DNA of 64,000 bases from Paralvinella palmiformis. Taxonomy: Eukaryota; Annelida; Polychaeta; Terebellida; Alvinellidae. Shown in pieces: positions 36,978 through 46,839 of the stretch; position 1 is the first letter of the stretch, and each line of letters opens with the position of its first letter. The DNA lies in assembly GCA_025642065.1 (NCBI GenBank), contig JAODUP010000165.1, positions 859,933 to 923,932 on the forward strand, in the 5' to 3' direction. The notes under the pieces are model-generated. The model saw only the letters and a list, made by a program, of their open reading frames with translations, did no database searches and was not told the origin of the DNA. Position numbers and translations under genes: made by a program.

Positions 36978-37075
36978 AACTGCTCTTCTACTTCTACTAC
37001 GACGAGTTCTTCTTCTACTGCTGCTACTACTACTACTGCTGCTGGTCCTTCTATTACTACAACTACTACGCGAAT
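36746..37075. repeat. Degenerate CTA/CTG/CTT trinucleotide tract
   Basis: Imperfect triplets including an almost pure (CTG)n section at about 36941-36976. The leucine-rich frame 36704-37126 is an artefact of this tract. Confidence 0.9.
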
Positions 37076-37180
37076 CTAGGCGTGGACATATCTGAAAGGT
37101 GGTTCATCTTTGACTGCGCTTCATAACCTTTGGAGGTTACTCGTGCACAAATGTGACCGTAAAACATCAATCATCATCAC
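37065..37180 (+). mobile_element. SINE family S, plus strand
   Basis: Reads gcgaatctaggcgtggacat, then ggttcatctttgac, gcttcataacctttggaggt and gtgaccgtaaaacatcaatc, ending in ATC/ACC triplets. The head upstream of the B-box-like gaatc is replaced by the trinucleotide tract. Confidence 0.8.
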
Positions 37181-37197
37181 TACGACCAGCAGCACCA

Positions 37198-37198
37198 T

Positions 37199-37241
<43 letters not shown>
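37198..37241. repeat. (ACT)n microsatellite
   Basis: About 14 ACT units directly after the SINE tail. Confidence 0.95.
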
Positions 37242-38310
37242 GGCTAATTATTATTTTGGCAAAGAATGACACACACAAATTGTATTCCTCAGTTATATGT
37301 GACAAATATAACTATAAATTACCAAGTTAAGTCATAAGTAAAAACTGCTGTAAATGTCCATTTTAAATGGGCGTTGACAACAATCCGTATTGAATGGATT
37401 AGTACATTTTATCATCACAGAACACTTAAATTCTTTTGAATTAAATATCTAATAAAATGCATATTAAATTTGCAATAATTCAAGGTTCTGAACGGTACTT
37501 TTCTATTTTGGACAAAGACAGATATAAAACGAGTCCTTAGTTTTATAAATGATACTTAACTGGTAGCATTATACATGAACATAGCGTTCGCACCCCTTAA
37601 TAAGAGACCTAGGTGTACCATTAATTGTTTTGAATTGGCATGAAATATTTCGAAAATATATCAACAAGTAAAAATAAATTAAATACCTTTACATCCGTAA
37701 AATTCATAGCTGGAGATATACAAGTAGCGCCTCAAGATACATCTAATTTGTGTACGTCTGATCACCAAAAATTAAAAGAACAAAATGACAAAACACAATT
37801 TGTTTTCGCATTTTTGTGATATTCAGGGACTCCACCTGTCCTTCTTAATCAGGTAAGCCTTAATTACCAATGTGAAGGTCCAATGTAAATATACATAAAT
37901 AATAATTAACGTCGACTGTACTTAAAGTTTATAGTGTCAGCTTCTTCTACAACCGTTTTATTGTTTGACTGTATATTACCCTAATAAGTCCTTATCACAC
38001 TAGTCCATGCCTTTCTTGTATCTCGTATAAAATATTGTAATTCCCTTTTATGTGACGTATTTGATAATATCAGCAATCACCTTCACCGAATTCAGAATGG
38101 TTCATCTCGAATGATAATAAATCATAGATAATGGTTTACGGTAAAAGAACGTAAACATTTTAAATTTTAACAGTTGTGTCAACTCTTGTGATCGAAAGTG
38201 ATGCGGAAATAGTATGTCAATCAGTTATATAGTAATAGAGGCACCTGTGTGTTAGTTCAACTCAAATAGCGATCAGTTCTGTAGCGTAGCAAAGTCAAGT
38301 TTGTGAAATA
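37242..38310. other. Non-coding, nothing recognised
   Basis: AT-rich. No supported feature. Confidence 0.5.
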
Positions 38311-38312
38311 AA

Positions 38313-38410
38313 TTGTGGAGAGTTAACCTGTTAGTAAACATGCTATCTCTGGCTGAGACTTGGCATGACAGTAGTCGTGATAGGACTGGCGACATAGATA
38401 ACTCTTCCTC
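38313..38410 (+). repeat. Dispersed repeat family T, copy 2
   Basis: Shares gtggagagttaa, atctctggctg, gtcgtgataggactggcga and gatagata with 18442-18545, same strand, and like that copy is followed by CA-rich DNA. Confidence 0.65.
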
Positions 38411-38706
38411 TGGGATTCCTCGCATTGTACGTCAACCCCCCACACACTGTCTCTCTCAGTCTCACAAACATACATACATCCCTACACTCACTCACGCGTA
38501 CGCACGCAGATCCCCACACACTATCTCTCACTCGCATATCTAGACACACAGACTCACGCACGCACTGCCACCCTCTCCTCCAACCACTGACCAATCACAA
38601 ACCCAACCAAGCCCAAACCCCTCCACACACATTCCCCCTCCACACGCATGCACACACTCACATACTCTCTATCACACACGCGCACGCTCACACACACACG
38701 AAAATC
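38411..38706. repeat. CA/CT-rich degenerate microsatellite region
   Basis: Imperfect CACACA and CTCACT words with many C insertions. The frames running through it on both strands are low-complexity. It abuts the Penelope-like element. Confidence 0.8.
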
Positions 38707-38724
38707 CGCTATAACGTGGATCAG

Positions 38725-39477
38725 ATGAATGGAGCTTGGGTAAGTGGAATGACAAGGATTCTCATATATCACTATGAGTCGTCTGTAGCAGACTTTGTAA
38801 GTAAAATTTCTTTTCTTAGAATGGATCCGTTCCAAGTTCAGCATTTTTTAAATAATACGCTGGAAAATGGTATGAAAAGGTATGGGAAAAAGTTAAATAA
38901 TAACACCATCCGGGAATTTAAGAATTTGTTGGAAAGGACACCCGAACAAGAAGGAATTACAAACATCTTCGTTTAGGACCCAACAAAGGGCTACCTTCCG
39001 GGAAAGTAGACCTACAAAAGTTCAAAATCGGGAGGAAGTTAAAGCTGGGATCAGGTCCGTTATCGGTCCAAGGGATCCACTTAGTAATTTCTTTCAGTGT
39101 AGGTTTAATTTTAGAGGGTATAATTTTAAATCTTTGGAACATGCCTATCAATGGGAAAAGGCTCAGTATTTTGGCTTCCGTGGGTTAGCTAACGAAATAG
39201 AAGCGGCGGGAACAGCGGCACAAGCCAAGAGTTTAGCCCGGGAAATCCCCCATTCAGAAAATTGGGATAGGATAAGGATTTCTCTGATGAGGGAACTTCT
39301 CCGTTTAAAGTGGGAACAGGTGCCCATTTTTAGAGATGAATTAAATGCTTGTCGTAGTAAAGAAATTTTACATCCTGTTCCAGACACATTCTGGGAACAG
39401 GAGTAGGCGGAAAGAAAGGTAGGAACAACTTTGGCATTTTATTAGACCACCTTCTTAAATACCATTTTGCGAAATAG
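38725..39477 (+). pseudogene. Element ORF1: N-terminal region plus NADAR domain, frameshifted
   Basis: From an ATG at 38725 a helix-rich region (MNGAWVSGMTRILIYHYESS and on) runs to a TAG near 38974. A +1 shift before that stop continues without stops as KVQNREEVKAG, then IGPRDPLSNFFQCRFNFRGY, SLEHAYQWEKAQYFG, AKSLARE, WDRIRISLMRELLRLKWEQ and PVPDTFW. SNF, EHAYQ..KA, W..R...M...L..K and the FW ending are the NADAR (DUF1768/YbiA-like) signature. After FW the visible frame stops (39404-39406), but one base lost from a G run at about 39391-39393 explains it: the adjacent frame reads GTGVGGKKGRNNFGILLDHL, the expected NADAR C-terminus, ending at a TAG at 39475-39477. Known NADAR enzymes act on N-glycosidic bonds of ADP-ribosyl compounds, some removing ADP-ribose from guanine in nucleic acid. 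A role in a retroelement is inference. Confidence 0.75.
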
Positions 39478-40365
39478 CCTATCTAAGGGCAAAGGTAAAG
39501 GTAAGACCGTGAAAAAAGCAGAAGTGGCACCGGTGACGCTGAATAATAGGTTTTCGGTGTTGGATGGGATAGATCCATTCTCTGTCGGAGCGGAATGGAT
39601 CTGGAAGCCGGCACCAGAACCTACGACCACTCGGGCCCTGGTTAGAGACAGAAAATCTCCCTGGAAGACCGATATAATTGAGAGCACTCCAGTTTGTTCA
39701 GGCGATTTTCCGGAATTGCCTAAACCGCAGCGAGTGACAAGGTCAACCCGTAAGACTCTCAACCTTACGGAGATAAATTCTACCCCGACGTCGTTGAAGC
39801 GTGGACCACCTGCTCCGAGCTCCCCAACAGAGGATGAAGAAACCTCCCGAACGGTAAGTCCGTTACATTAAAGGGTGCCACCCGGCCATGGTGCGAACCC
39901 ACAAAACGGATAAAGCAACAAAAAAGAGTTGGACCTGGCCAAAGACCACCAAGGACACATTGATGTTAGGAGAAGAGAATGTGTCCAGGATAATGGCTAT
40001 GGATAAATGTTTTGTTGTTGGAGGTAAGTGCCCTACAAATATTATTTTAGCACTGGGAATAAATGATCGTAGCTCGGATCCTCAGAAAACATCGATTCGA
40101 AATTTAATCGATATGATTCGAGTAATATTTTCCTTACAGAAATAAATTATTCAAAATTACTACCGAAAGCGGAACAGACCAACATAGATTCAATCAATCG
40201 ATATATCGGTCATTGTGAATGGATGGGCTACGGCCATACCCAAGCTGTGTACTCAGAAATTCAAAATTGTAATGGGGATTCTATGGAGAGAAGACACGGC
40301 AAATTCAATGGTTCATCACTGGTTAGATTTTTTAAACTAAGGTCTTCAGTGGGTTAAACTTACCC
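39467..40365 (+). pseudogene. Element ORF2 start: basic linker and SGNH-hydrolase-like region, frameshifted
   Basis: The frame 39467-39871 opens with a lysine/glycine-rich stretch (SKGKGKGKTVKKAEVAPV), then a proline/serine-rich low-complexity segment ending in an acidic patch, probably an unstructured nucleic-acid-binding linker. A frameshift leads to 39888-40145: LMLGEENVSRIMAMD, PTNIILALGINDRSSDPQKT and IRNLIDMIRVIF. The pattern GDSN-x-xRI, then LxxGIN(N/D)R, then amphipathic helices resembles SGNH/GDSL-type domains seen in some retroelement proteins. Here the nucleophile motif GDS has become GEE, so the serine is lost. Farther on, a different frame (about 40296-40340) reads DTANSMVHHWLDFLN, resembling the C-terminal helix of such domains. 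Overlap of the start with the end of ORF1 suggests two adjacent reading frames in the ancestor. Confidence 0.6.
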
Positions 40366-40384
40366 CTGTTATAAAATAATTAAT

Positions 40385-41690
40385 AACATTTTAAATCTTT
40401 CAAGTCACGTTTTGACGACATTAGAAACAAACTTAATAAGTAAGGGATTAATATTCGTTCAAACCCTTAAGATTTCTAAAGCACCCATTTTGGAAGCAAC
40501 TAAGGATTTCGGGAGGAAACTGAAAATAAAATATTTCTTTCGCTACGAACGTAACAATTTTAATAAACCACAGAAAAGTGTTATATCTAAGTCTAACTGG
40601 GTTCCACCTGACAAGAGAACTGATCCCGATTTAATAGAATGCATAAATAACTTTACGAAGGAAATAGATTAACTAAATGTCCTACGGGAAAAAAACAAAT
40701 TTAACAATTGAAGAAAAATTAACACTAAACAACTTACGTAAAAATAAAGATATAGTAATTAAAAAAGCTGATAAAGGTGCGGTAGTAGTAATAATGGACA
40801 AAAATAATTATATTACTGAAGGCTAACGTCAATTAAATAATTATAATCATTACGAAAAAGTTAATGAGCCTATATACCCCAGAACGGCGATTAAAATAAC
40901 TGGTATTTTAAATAAACTTAAATCTGCGGGTGCAATTTCTGAAAAACAATTTAATTTCCTTTGACCTCCCCAGGAGCCAAGACCTCGATATTTTTATATG
41001 CTCCCTAAAATTCACAAAGAGGACAGTTGTTGGACAATACCAAACGTAATTCCCCCAGGAAGGCCAATAGTGTCTGATTGTAATAGTGAATCAAAAAATG
41101 TATCATCTTCCATAGATAGCCACTTAAAAGATTTGCTATGGAGCACCCTTCTTATATAAAAAACACATACGATTTTGTAGAAAAAATAAAAGCATTTAGT
41201 TTGCCTGATAATTGCTTGCTTATAACTTTAGATGTTGAAAGTATGTATACTAATATAGATCACACCAAGGGGTTGCAAGCGGTAAGGGACGTAATGAGAA
41301 ATTATCCCATATATGATGATCCAATTATATAACTTTTAGAATTATCTTTGAAGAGTAATGACTTTTTGTTTAATGATGAATGGTTCATCCAAAAAGTAGG
41401 CACTTCTATGGGTAAGGATTGGGCACCACACTACGCCGATATTTACAAGGCAAAATTTGAGAAAGAGGCACTACTTAAATGTCCATTAAAACCTCATACC
41501 TACTTCCGGTATTTGTATGATATTTTCATAATATGGCCACATGGCAAGGATGGGTTCTCTGAGTTTCTAAATATTTTTAATACACATGAACCACCTATTA
41601 AATTTAAATCTTCTATCTGTATTGATTCGGTCAATTATTTAGATACCACTGTATTCAAAGACCTAAAAACAATAATACCTTATTGACCAA
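40385..41690 (+). pseudogene. Penelope-like reverse transcriptase, disrupted
   Basis: Reads NLSSHVLTTLETNLISKGLI at about 40392-40451, then KKADKGAVVVIMDKNNYI (about 40762-40815), PRYFYMLPKIHKED, PGRPIVSDCNSES, motif A LITLDVESMYTNI with the catalytic aspartate at 41231-41233, motif B VGTSMGKDWAPHYADIY, motif C RYLYDIFIIW and later NYLDTTVFKD. Motif C should be YxDD: the first aspartate codon is TAT (41516-41518), a single G-to-T change from GAT, while the second (41519-41521) is kept. In-frame stops lie at 40824-40826, 40962-40964, about 41330 and about 41684; frameshifts lie after 40672 and near 41135. Enzymatically dead. This order of motifs and the KPADKG-type and LPKIHK boxes are specific to Penelope-like elements rather than LINEs. 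Confidence 0.88.
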
Positions 41691-42667
41691 GGTATTTTTT
41701 AAACCAACCGATATTCATCAGATGTTGCACAAACATTCTTTTCATCCCAAACATACCTTTAAAGGTTTATTAAGATCGCAAATTATACGATTTTTTATAA
41801 TATGTTCTAACGAAAAGGACTTTGATAAGGCATGGGGTATTCTTTTTCAAGCCTTGTGTAAAAGAAATTATTCTAAAAGGTGGATGCGTGGTATTAAAGG
41901 CAAAACTGTTAGGGAATTGCAAATAAAACAACGTCGGTCAAATACCGGCATTCCAACTACCAGCCGTTGGGGTTCAAAACCATGCAATATTATGAACTGC
42001 ATGACGTGTCATCTAATAAGTGATTGCTCAAATATTACGAGCACTGTCACCCAAAAAACATTTGGAATAATGGGAGATATAGATTGCTCTTCTTCAAATG
42101 TTATTTATGCTTATCAATGCTACTTCTGTAATAAACAATATGATGGCGAAACTAGTACATCTCTTCGCATAAGAGCTAATGGCCACCGATTTACAATTGA
42201 AAAAAAAAACATCGACTTTCTTCTTTATATACACATTTAAAAGTGCACGCAGATAACTCTTCTCTGCCTGAGTACAACCGTCCATCTCTCGGTGATTATA
42301 TTTTAATGCCGATTGAACAAATACACAGCTCAGGTTCTGATTGCAGGACCGAATTAATAGACTAAAACGAGAAACTTTTTTGGATTGATACCCTGGGATC
42401 ATTAGAACCAACAGGGTTAAACAAAAAGCGTTTGGAAGATATATTAGAATCGGCCGAAAAAGGTGACACTGTAGCTCTAATAATGCAGTTTTCTAGAACA
42501 GGCAATATGGTTATTTGGTGTCAAGTAAGTTGAACTAAATACCTTAAAATAAATAGAATGTCTCCTGAAGATATGGAAAAGTTAATCACAAACACAACTT
42601 CAGTAAAGCGTCAATCACCCGAAACACAAAACTCTCAAGCCACCGTTACTATGTTTGTAAAGCAATG
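41683..42667 (+). pseudogene. Penelope-like connector and GIY-YIG endonuclease, disrupted
   Basis: The region starts with the thumb-like KPTDIHQMLHKHSFHPKHTF box that follows the reverse transcriptase in Penelope-like elements. A cysteine-rich linker (PCNIMNCMTCHLISDC) precedes the GIY-YIG endonuclease: VIYAYQCYFCNKQYDGETST, SLRIRANGHRF. The second motif should be YIG or YVG and here reads YDG (42139-42147), so it is altered; the arginine (LRIRA) and histidine (NGHR) are kept. A run of ten A near 42203 causes a frameshift, after which other frames give SLGDYILMPIE and FWIDTLGSLEPTGLNKK, the conserved C-terminal end of this domain. A short extra tail runs to a TGA at about 42667. Confidence 0.85.
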
Positions 42668-42967
42668 AGATATCTATATATCAATTGTCAAATAGGAAGC
42701 TACGACTAATTCGTTTGAAGTACATTTAGGTTTATTTTCTTATTATGTTGGACACTTTCACACCTGTACAAACATATAAATTCTATTCAATTATCGTTGG
42801 GATGTTTTCAAAACACCGGGTTACGTAAGTTCACAAGTAGAACAAAGAGATTAAAATAGCACCCATCCTTTGTTAAAAAGAACCAAAGGATTAAGTGCGT
42901 GGCTTCCTATTGAAAATTGTGTATATAAACCTCGAGCAATATGGTAACGTTAGACATTATATGCAAC

Positions 42968-42999
42968 CTGATGAAGACTTGAATAGGTCGAAACCGGTC
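42968..42999 (+). ncRNA. Hammerhead-ribozyme-like motif in the element's 3' region
   Basis: CTGATGA (42968-42974) is followed by a potential hairpin (GACTTGAATAGGTC) and then GAAA (42990-42993) and CCGGTC. CUGAUGA, stem II, GAAA and a short palindromic stem III before GUC is the hammerhead layout, and hammerheads are known in terminal repeats of Penelope-like elements. One extra A sits between CTGATGA and the hairpin, which would break the normal core pairing, so this may be a decayed copy or chance. No second copy was found on the 5' side. Confidence 0.35.
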
Positions 43000-43050
43000 G
43001 TTGCTATTGGGTTGAGTCGTGTTGTATCACTCCTATTAGTATTAATATGA

Positions 43051-43335
43051 ATTTATTTTGATTTATGCTTATATTATTCATACATTATTCATACTCTGTA
43101 TTAATATTTTATTTTTCCATTTTAGGCTTAATCTTTCTTGGCCGTAGTGTTCGACACAAAGCCTGGTTTGTTTGAATCATAGTTTCTTTTTTATATTTAG
43201 ATTATCCTCTTCTGGATTATTTTAGAAATTAGTTTTTTCTTTCATTTTTCTCTAATTTTAACGGTAATTAATTATACTTGCAATTAAATATTTTTTTTGA
43301 AAATCAGTTTGGAGTTATAATTGTTGTTTGAATGA
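43051..43335. other. Non-coding; probable end of the retroelement and its junction
   Basis: T-rich. The right boundary of the Penelope-like element must lie in or before this stretch because duplicated host sequence resumes at 43336. Confidence 0.45.
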
Positions 43336-43675
43336 AAGTGGTTGGTGTGTTTTATATAACAAGTTTACTTGTATATATAATTCACCTTGGTTGTATGTGA
43401 GAATAGAATTATCTTTCCTAGGTCCAGTTATGTCCAGTTTGTACTATGACATTCAAGATTAGCTCTAATCTGCTCGTAATAAATAACATTTAAGAACTAC
43501 AATAGTTAGAATAGCATAAATTAGGTCAGGTTTGAAAATGATAACATAGTTCAAACAGTATCGAAGCTATGACGTGCTAATACGGTCTGCTTCAGCGAAG
43601 ATGTCAGTCTTTTAATAGCAATTAAGCTAAATAGTTTTAATAGTAGTCGCTTCGTGACGCCTGCCCGTTGTAAAA
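43336..43675 (+). repeat. Diverged duplicate block (partner at 8371-8695)
   Basis: Anchor gtggttggtgtgttttat at about 43340; see the partner. Confidence 0.65.
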
Positions 43676-44800
43676 ACTGATCTTTGAAGACAGTGACAAT
43701 TGGGTTATATAGTTTATATAGTATTGTTTTGAAGAAAGATATAGCAATTGAAAAATAGCTATAAATAGGGCTGCTTAGATAATTAATCTAAACATTCTCA
43801 CTACTGCCGTGATCTGATTTGGGTGTTCTACTCCCAAACTCCACAGCTGTAGGTGATTCGCTTTTTGATTTTGCTTGGCGGCTTAGGGCTGGTCAGACAT
43901 TACACATGTCTCAGCAAGAAAAGTCGCCACTCTGGATTCAGTCCCCTGAAGAAACGTCCAGAGTTTGAATTCACGGTGCGAGATTCTCTGTGTCTGTGCC
44001 TTATAATACACAGCTAAAACACACACACGAACACCCCACCCCCTCTTTCTTTCTATCTCTCTCACATACAATATTTACCTAAAATATATTTATTTACCTA
44101 ATATCTTCATATTAAATGTTTCCAACCATAATACAAGATAGGTTTTACCTACAGTATGATGTGTTACAATACATAACAGTAACATTCACATATAAATTAT
44201 ATGTCTTTTATTTAAACCTACTTGTTGTTTATTATATAACAATCATCATATGAGGGTAGAGTTCTATTTGTTTATTATATGTATAATAGTGAACATAAAT
44301 ATGATAATTATTCCGTCTGAGAGTCTAAGAGTCTATGTCCCTTGTAATCTATTCTAAAGGTACCTTATATTATCAACCCTTCAACTTTATTTACAATTCT
44401 GTAATATAAATAGCAGTGAAAGCCGAAATGATTGCGAACAGTGTCATTTATAAGTAAAATAAATTTCCTTGATCTCACACAAGGATATTCTTAATTTATT
44501 AATGGCAAACGAAAGTGAACACTGAATACTTCTTCCAATTTAGATTTTCCTCACCAATAAACGACGTCGGAATATTTGGTTTCTATATTCATCCCAGTAT
44601 TTTATTAATTGAATTAATATTTTACAAATTAACTGTAATGATATATATTATTTTAATTTATTTAACTCGGTGTGACTACTTATATACATAAACAATTACC
44701 TTATGGACCAACCACGATGATAACGAAATATTATTTTGAACACCTTGATGTATCTGTGTGTATGTATGTGTGTGTTCTTGTACGTATGTATATGTTTGTA
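43676..44800. other. Non-coding, nothing recognised
   Basis: AT-rich with a short C/A-rich patch at about 44018-44068. No supported gene. Confidence 0.5.
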
Positions 44801-44807
44801 GATGTGA

Positions 44808-45010
44808 TGCTGCTGCTGCTGATGATGATGATTGTTATTTTACGGCCACCTTTATGCACATGGCAGGCTAAATAGGCTGAGCGACCTCCAAAGGTAATGA
44901 AGCGAAGTCAAAGATGAAACAACCTTCAGATATGTCCACGGCGAGATTCGAACATTGGGTAGTAGTGATCTGTGGTTGAACACAATACCGCAAGCCTACG
45001 GAGGCTGTGT
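44808..45010 (-). mobile_element. SINE family S, longest copy, minus strand
   Basis: Read on the minus strand: ggcttgcggtattgtgttca, acccaatgttcgaatctcgc, tggacatatctgaaggttgt, the shared body (catctttgacttcgcttcat, ctttggaggtcgctcagcct, ggccgtaaaataacaatcat) and a (CAT)n/(CAG)n tail. The gttcgaatc is a tRNA B box; the preceding 60 bases look like the rest of a tRNA-derived head, though a clean A box is not visible. Tail triplets are at 44808-44836. Best reference for the family in this window. Confidence 0.8.
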
Positions 45011-45400
45011 GTGTGATTATGTGTGTGTGTGTGTATGTGTTTTTAGGATACATATGGCACTGACTCAGAACATCCAAACATATACATATTTTAAAACCTG
45101 TACCTCCATTACGCTATGCATAATTAAATCAGTACATAGTGGAATTTATGCATACAAACAAAGTACACATCTATGCATTCTGAGACTTATATGTCTGGGC
45201 TACCCATCACCCTGTATGACCCAGATAATCGGCTTTCCGTACGTGACAAATACGTCACGCCCACAGGGAAGCGGTTGCTGTTGGCAACGCACAAAAGGCG
45301 GAAGCAAATAAAAAATAAATGAAATGGTAGCATTTTATACCACAGCTAGCAGTTAACAACACGCGCATGTTGTTCAATAGTATGTAAACTTATATACATG
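45010..45400 (+). mobile_element. Repeat family R, copy 2 (diverged)
   Basis: After a (GT)n tract (45006-45042) the sequence follows family R: tttttaggatacata, then ccgtacgtgacaaata (about 45237), cgtcacgcccacaggga and acaacacgcgcatgttgttcaata. It is clearly more diverged than the 29- and 55-kb copies but keeps the open frame MSGLPITLYD...VRDKYVTPTGKRL with no stop. Confidence 0.7.
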
Positions 45401-45560
45401 ACAAATACTCTGCCAGCATAATTTACGTTCAGCAGTAATTTGCTGTGGCTCATGGCTCATAGATAACCTATACATAAAATTTCGATAGCACAGATGCTGA
45501 TCTCAGCTCCATTCTAAATAAATCGACCATGCGGATATAGGTCCGATAGGCTCCCAGTAG
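45401..45560. other. Non-coding, nothing recognised
   Basis: No supported feature. Confidence 0.4.
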
Positions 45561-45632
45561 CCAAGTTGTTGTTTGATCGGGGTGAAATGTTATGCCTTTT
45601 CTGGGCGGCTATCGGCGCGCCAACCAACTTAA
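45561..45632 (+). repeat. Direct repeat, left copy (partner 46375-46443)
   Basis: Shares ccaagttgtt, gatcggggtgaaa (gatcaggatgaaa), atgcc and tcggcgcgccaaccaa (tcggcgcactaaccaa) with 46375-46443. The two copies flank the hAT transposase fragment in the same orientation. Confidence 0.65.
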
Positions 45633-45925
45633 CAGTTTCAGTTGAGCACACGACAAAATTGTGTCGTGTAAACTACCGTCATCGCTAACGTGTTAGCCAT
45701 TCACAGTGGCGGATCTCCGGGGTACGAACCCCCACCTCTAGTAGGGTTCCCCATCTTTAAATGTAATATATCACTAAACTACTTAGTATATAAGGGAAGA
45801 ATAATTGTGATTTGTCTGTTAAATAATAACTTAGTTAGTACATTTTTTGACAATTCTCCCAAGAGGCAAACAATATTGCCACAATATTCGTCACGAAACA
45901 TTTAAAGGTTTGTGCAAGACACGCT

Positions 45926-46345
45926 TGTTGAAAAATTTTGTTTAGAATTTATTTTGATCTTTATGAACACGAGGTCAGTTGCCTTGATGTTATTATAGCT
46001 AATCCACATGTTTATCCACAGTATTGTGAATTACAAAGAAGAGATATTGACGTATTTGATGCATACCCAACGATTGACAATATCAAATCAGAGATTCAAT
46101 GTTTGAGGGATAGCATTGGTGTAGAATTGCAGAGATGGTACCACGAAGCAAAGCAGCTGGCTTCATATATAGGTACTGAAGAGGAAATGCCAACGGTTCT
46201 AAGAGTTCAATGTAATAAGTCGAATGCACCTGCTGACATCCTTTTTCTTTATTAGAAGAGATTAATTGTCGGCATTCCTTTTATTGATATCTCACTGCAA
46301 CAGTTGCGCAACCGTTTCTCTGCAGACAACTGCCGGCCAGTGAGT
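45926..46345 (+). pseudogene. hAT-type transposase fragment
   Basis: The frame reads CELQRRDIDVFDAYPTIDNI, RWYHEAKQLASYIG, EEEMPTVLRVQCNKSNAPAD, then a TAG (46253-46255) in place of a codon, and continues in the same frame as KRLIVGIPFIDISLQQLRNR. The order LQ-x-RD...DAY, EA..L....G..E.MP, R.Q..R.N.PA, Y.K...IPF.D....QL..RF matches the middle of hAT transposases related to the 52-kDa repressor/ZMYM-like group. Only about 130 residues survive, lacking the BED finger, the RNase-H catalytic residues and the C-terminal dimerisation domain. The single in-frame stop in an otherwise open region suggests fairly recent inactivation. Confidence 0.65.
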
Positions 46346-46374
46346 GCCTTGTTGTGCATAATACCATTTGAACG

Positions 46375-46443
46375 CCAAGTTGTTAGCCGATCAGGATGAA
46401 AATGAATGCCCTTTATAAGATCTCGGCGCACTAACCAAGACAA
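46375..46443 (+). repeat. Direct repeat, right copy (partner 45561-45632)
   Basis: See the partner. It begins about 30 bases after the end of the transposase fragment. Confidence 0.65.
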
Positions 46444-46445
46444 GA

Positions 46446-46838
46446 CTGTTTTTATACGTATGTTTGTATTTAGGAATGTATTGGTGTGCGAGCACTCGTA
46501 AGGTTGTGTGTGTGTGTTTATGTCTGTAAATGTTTTTGTAAATGTGTGTGTTTGCATATAATCCATTCCAGTGCTAATATCATATTGATTATCCATCGGT
46601 AGAAATAGTTATTGATATTATTTAATTCTGGAATATGTCTTGCTATATTTCTTCTAATTATCTCCTCCATCAGAAAGATATTTTACACATTTTACACGTC
46701 CTTATTCTATTTTATTCTATTCTTCTTTATACGTCTCTAGTTTATCAATTTGAAGGTGAAAAGTAAAGATTTTAGGCATTTGAAATATTTTATGTCAAAT
46801 AACACTTTAGATTTCGTCTGGTTGATGTGAACCTCGCG
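46446..46838. other. Non-coding; short GT patch at 46505-46555
   Basis: No supported gene. Confidence 0.5.
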
Positions 46839-46839
46839 T

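Larger units (their letters stand above)
38707..43050 (+). mobile_element. Degenerate Penelope-like retroelement carrying NADAR and SGNH-like domains
   Basis: All recognisable domains lie on the plus strand in the order: unknown N-terminal region, NADAR, basic linker, SGNH-hydrolase-like region, reverse transcriptase, GIY-YIG endonuclease. The reverse transcriptase (LDVESMYTNI, PRYFYMLPKIHK, PGRPIVSD, GTSMG) and the endonuclease after it are diagnostic of endonuclease-bearing Penelope-like elements. The element has at least four frameshifts and several in-frame stops, and one catalytic aspartate of the reverse transcriptase is lost. It is dead but recent enough that domains can be followed. 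Boundaries are estimated: the left edge from where CA-rich DNA ends, the right edge from where a duplicated host segment resumes (43336). No flanking long repeats typical of intact Penelope elements were found. Confidence 0.85.

Noticed and set aside
36704..37126. 140-codon leucine-rich frame
   Set aside because: Produced by a CTA/CTG trinucleotide tract running into a SINE.
38425..38724. N-terminal extension of the retroelement protein
   Set aside because: The frame is open only because of CA/CT-rich low-complexity DNA; the first plausible ATG is at 38725.
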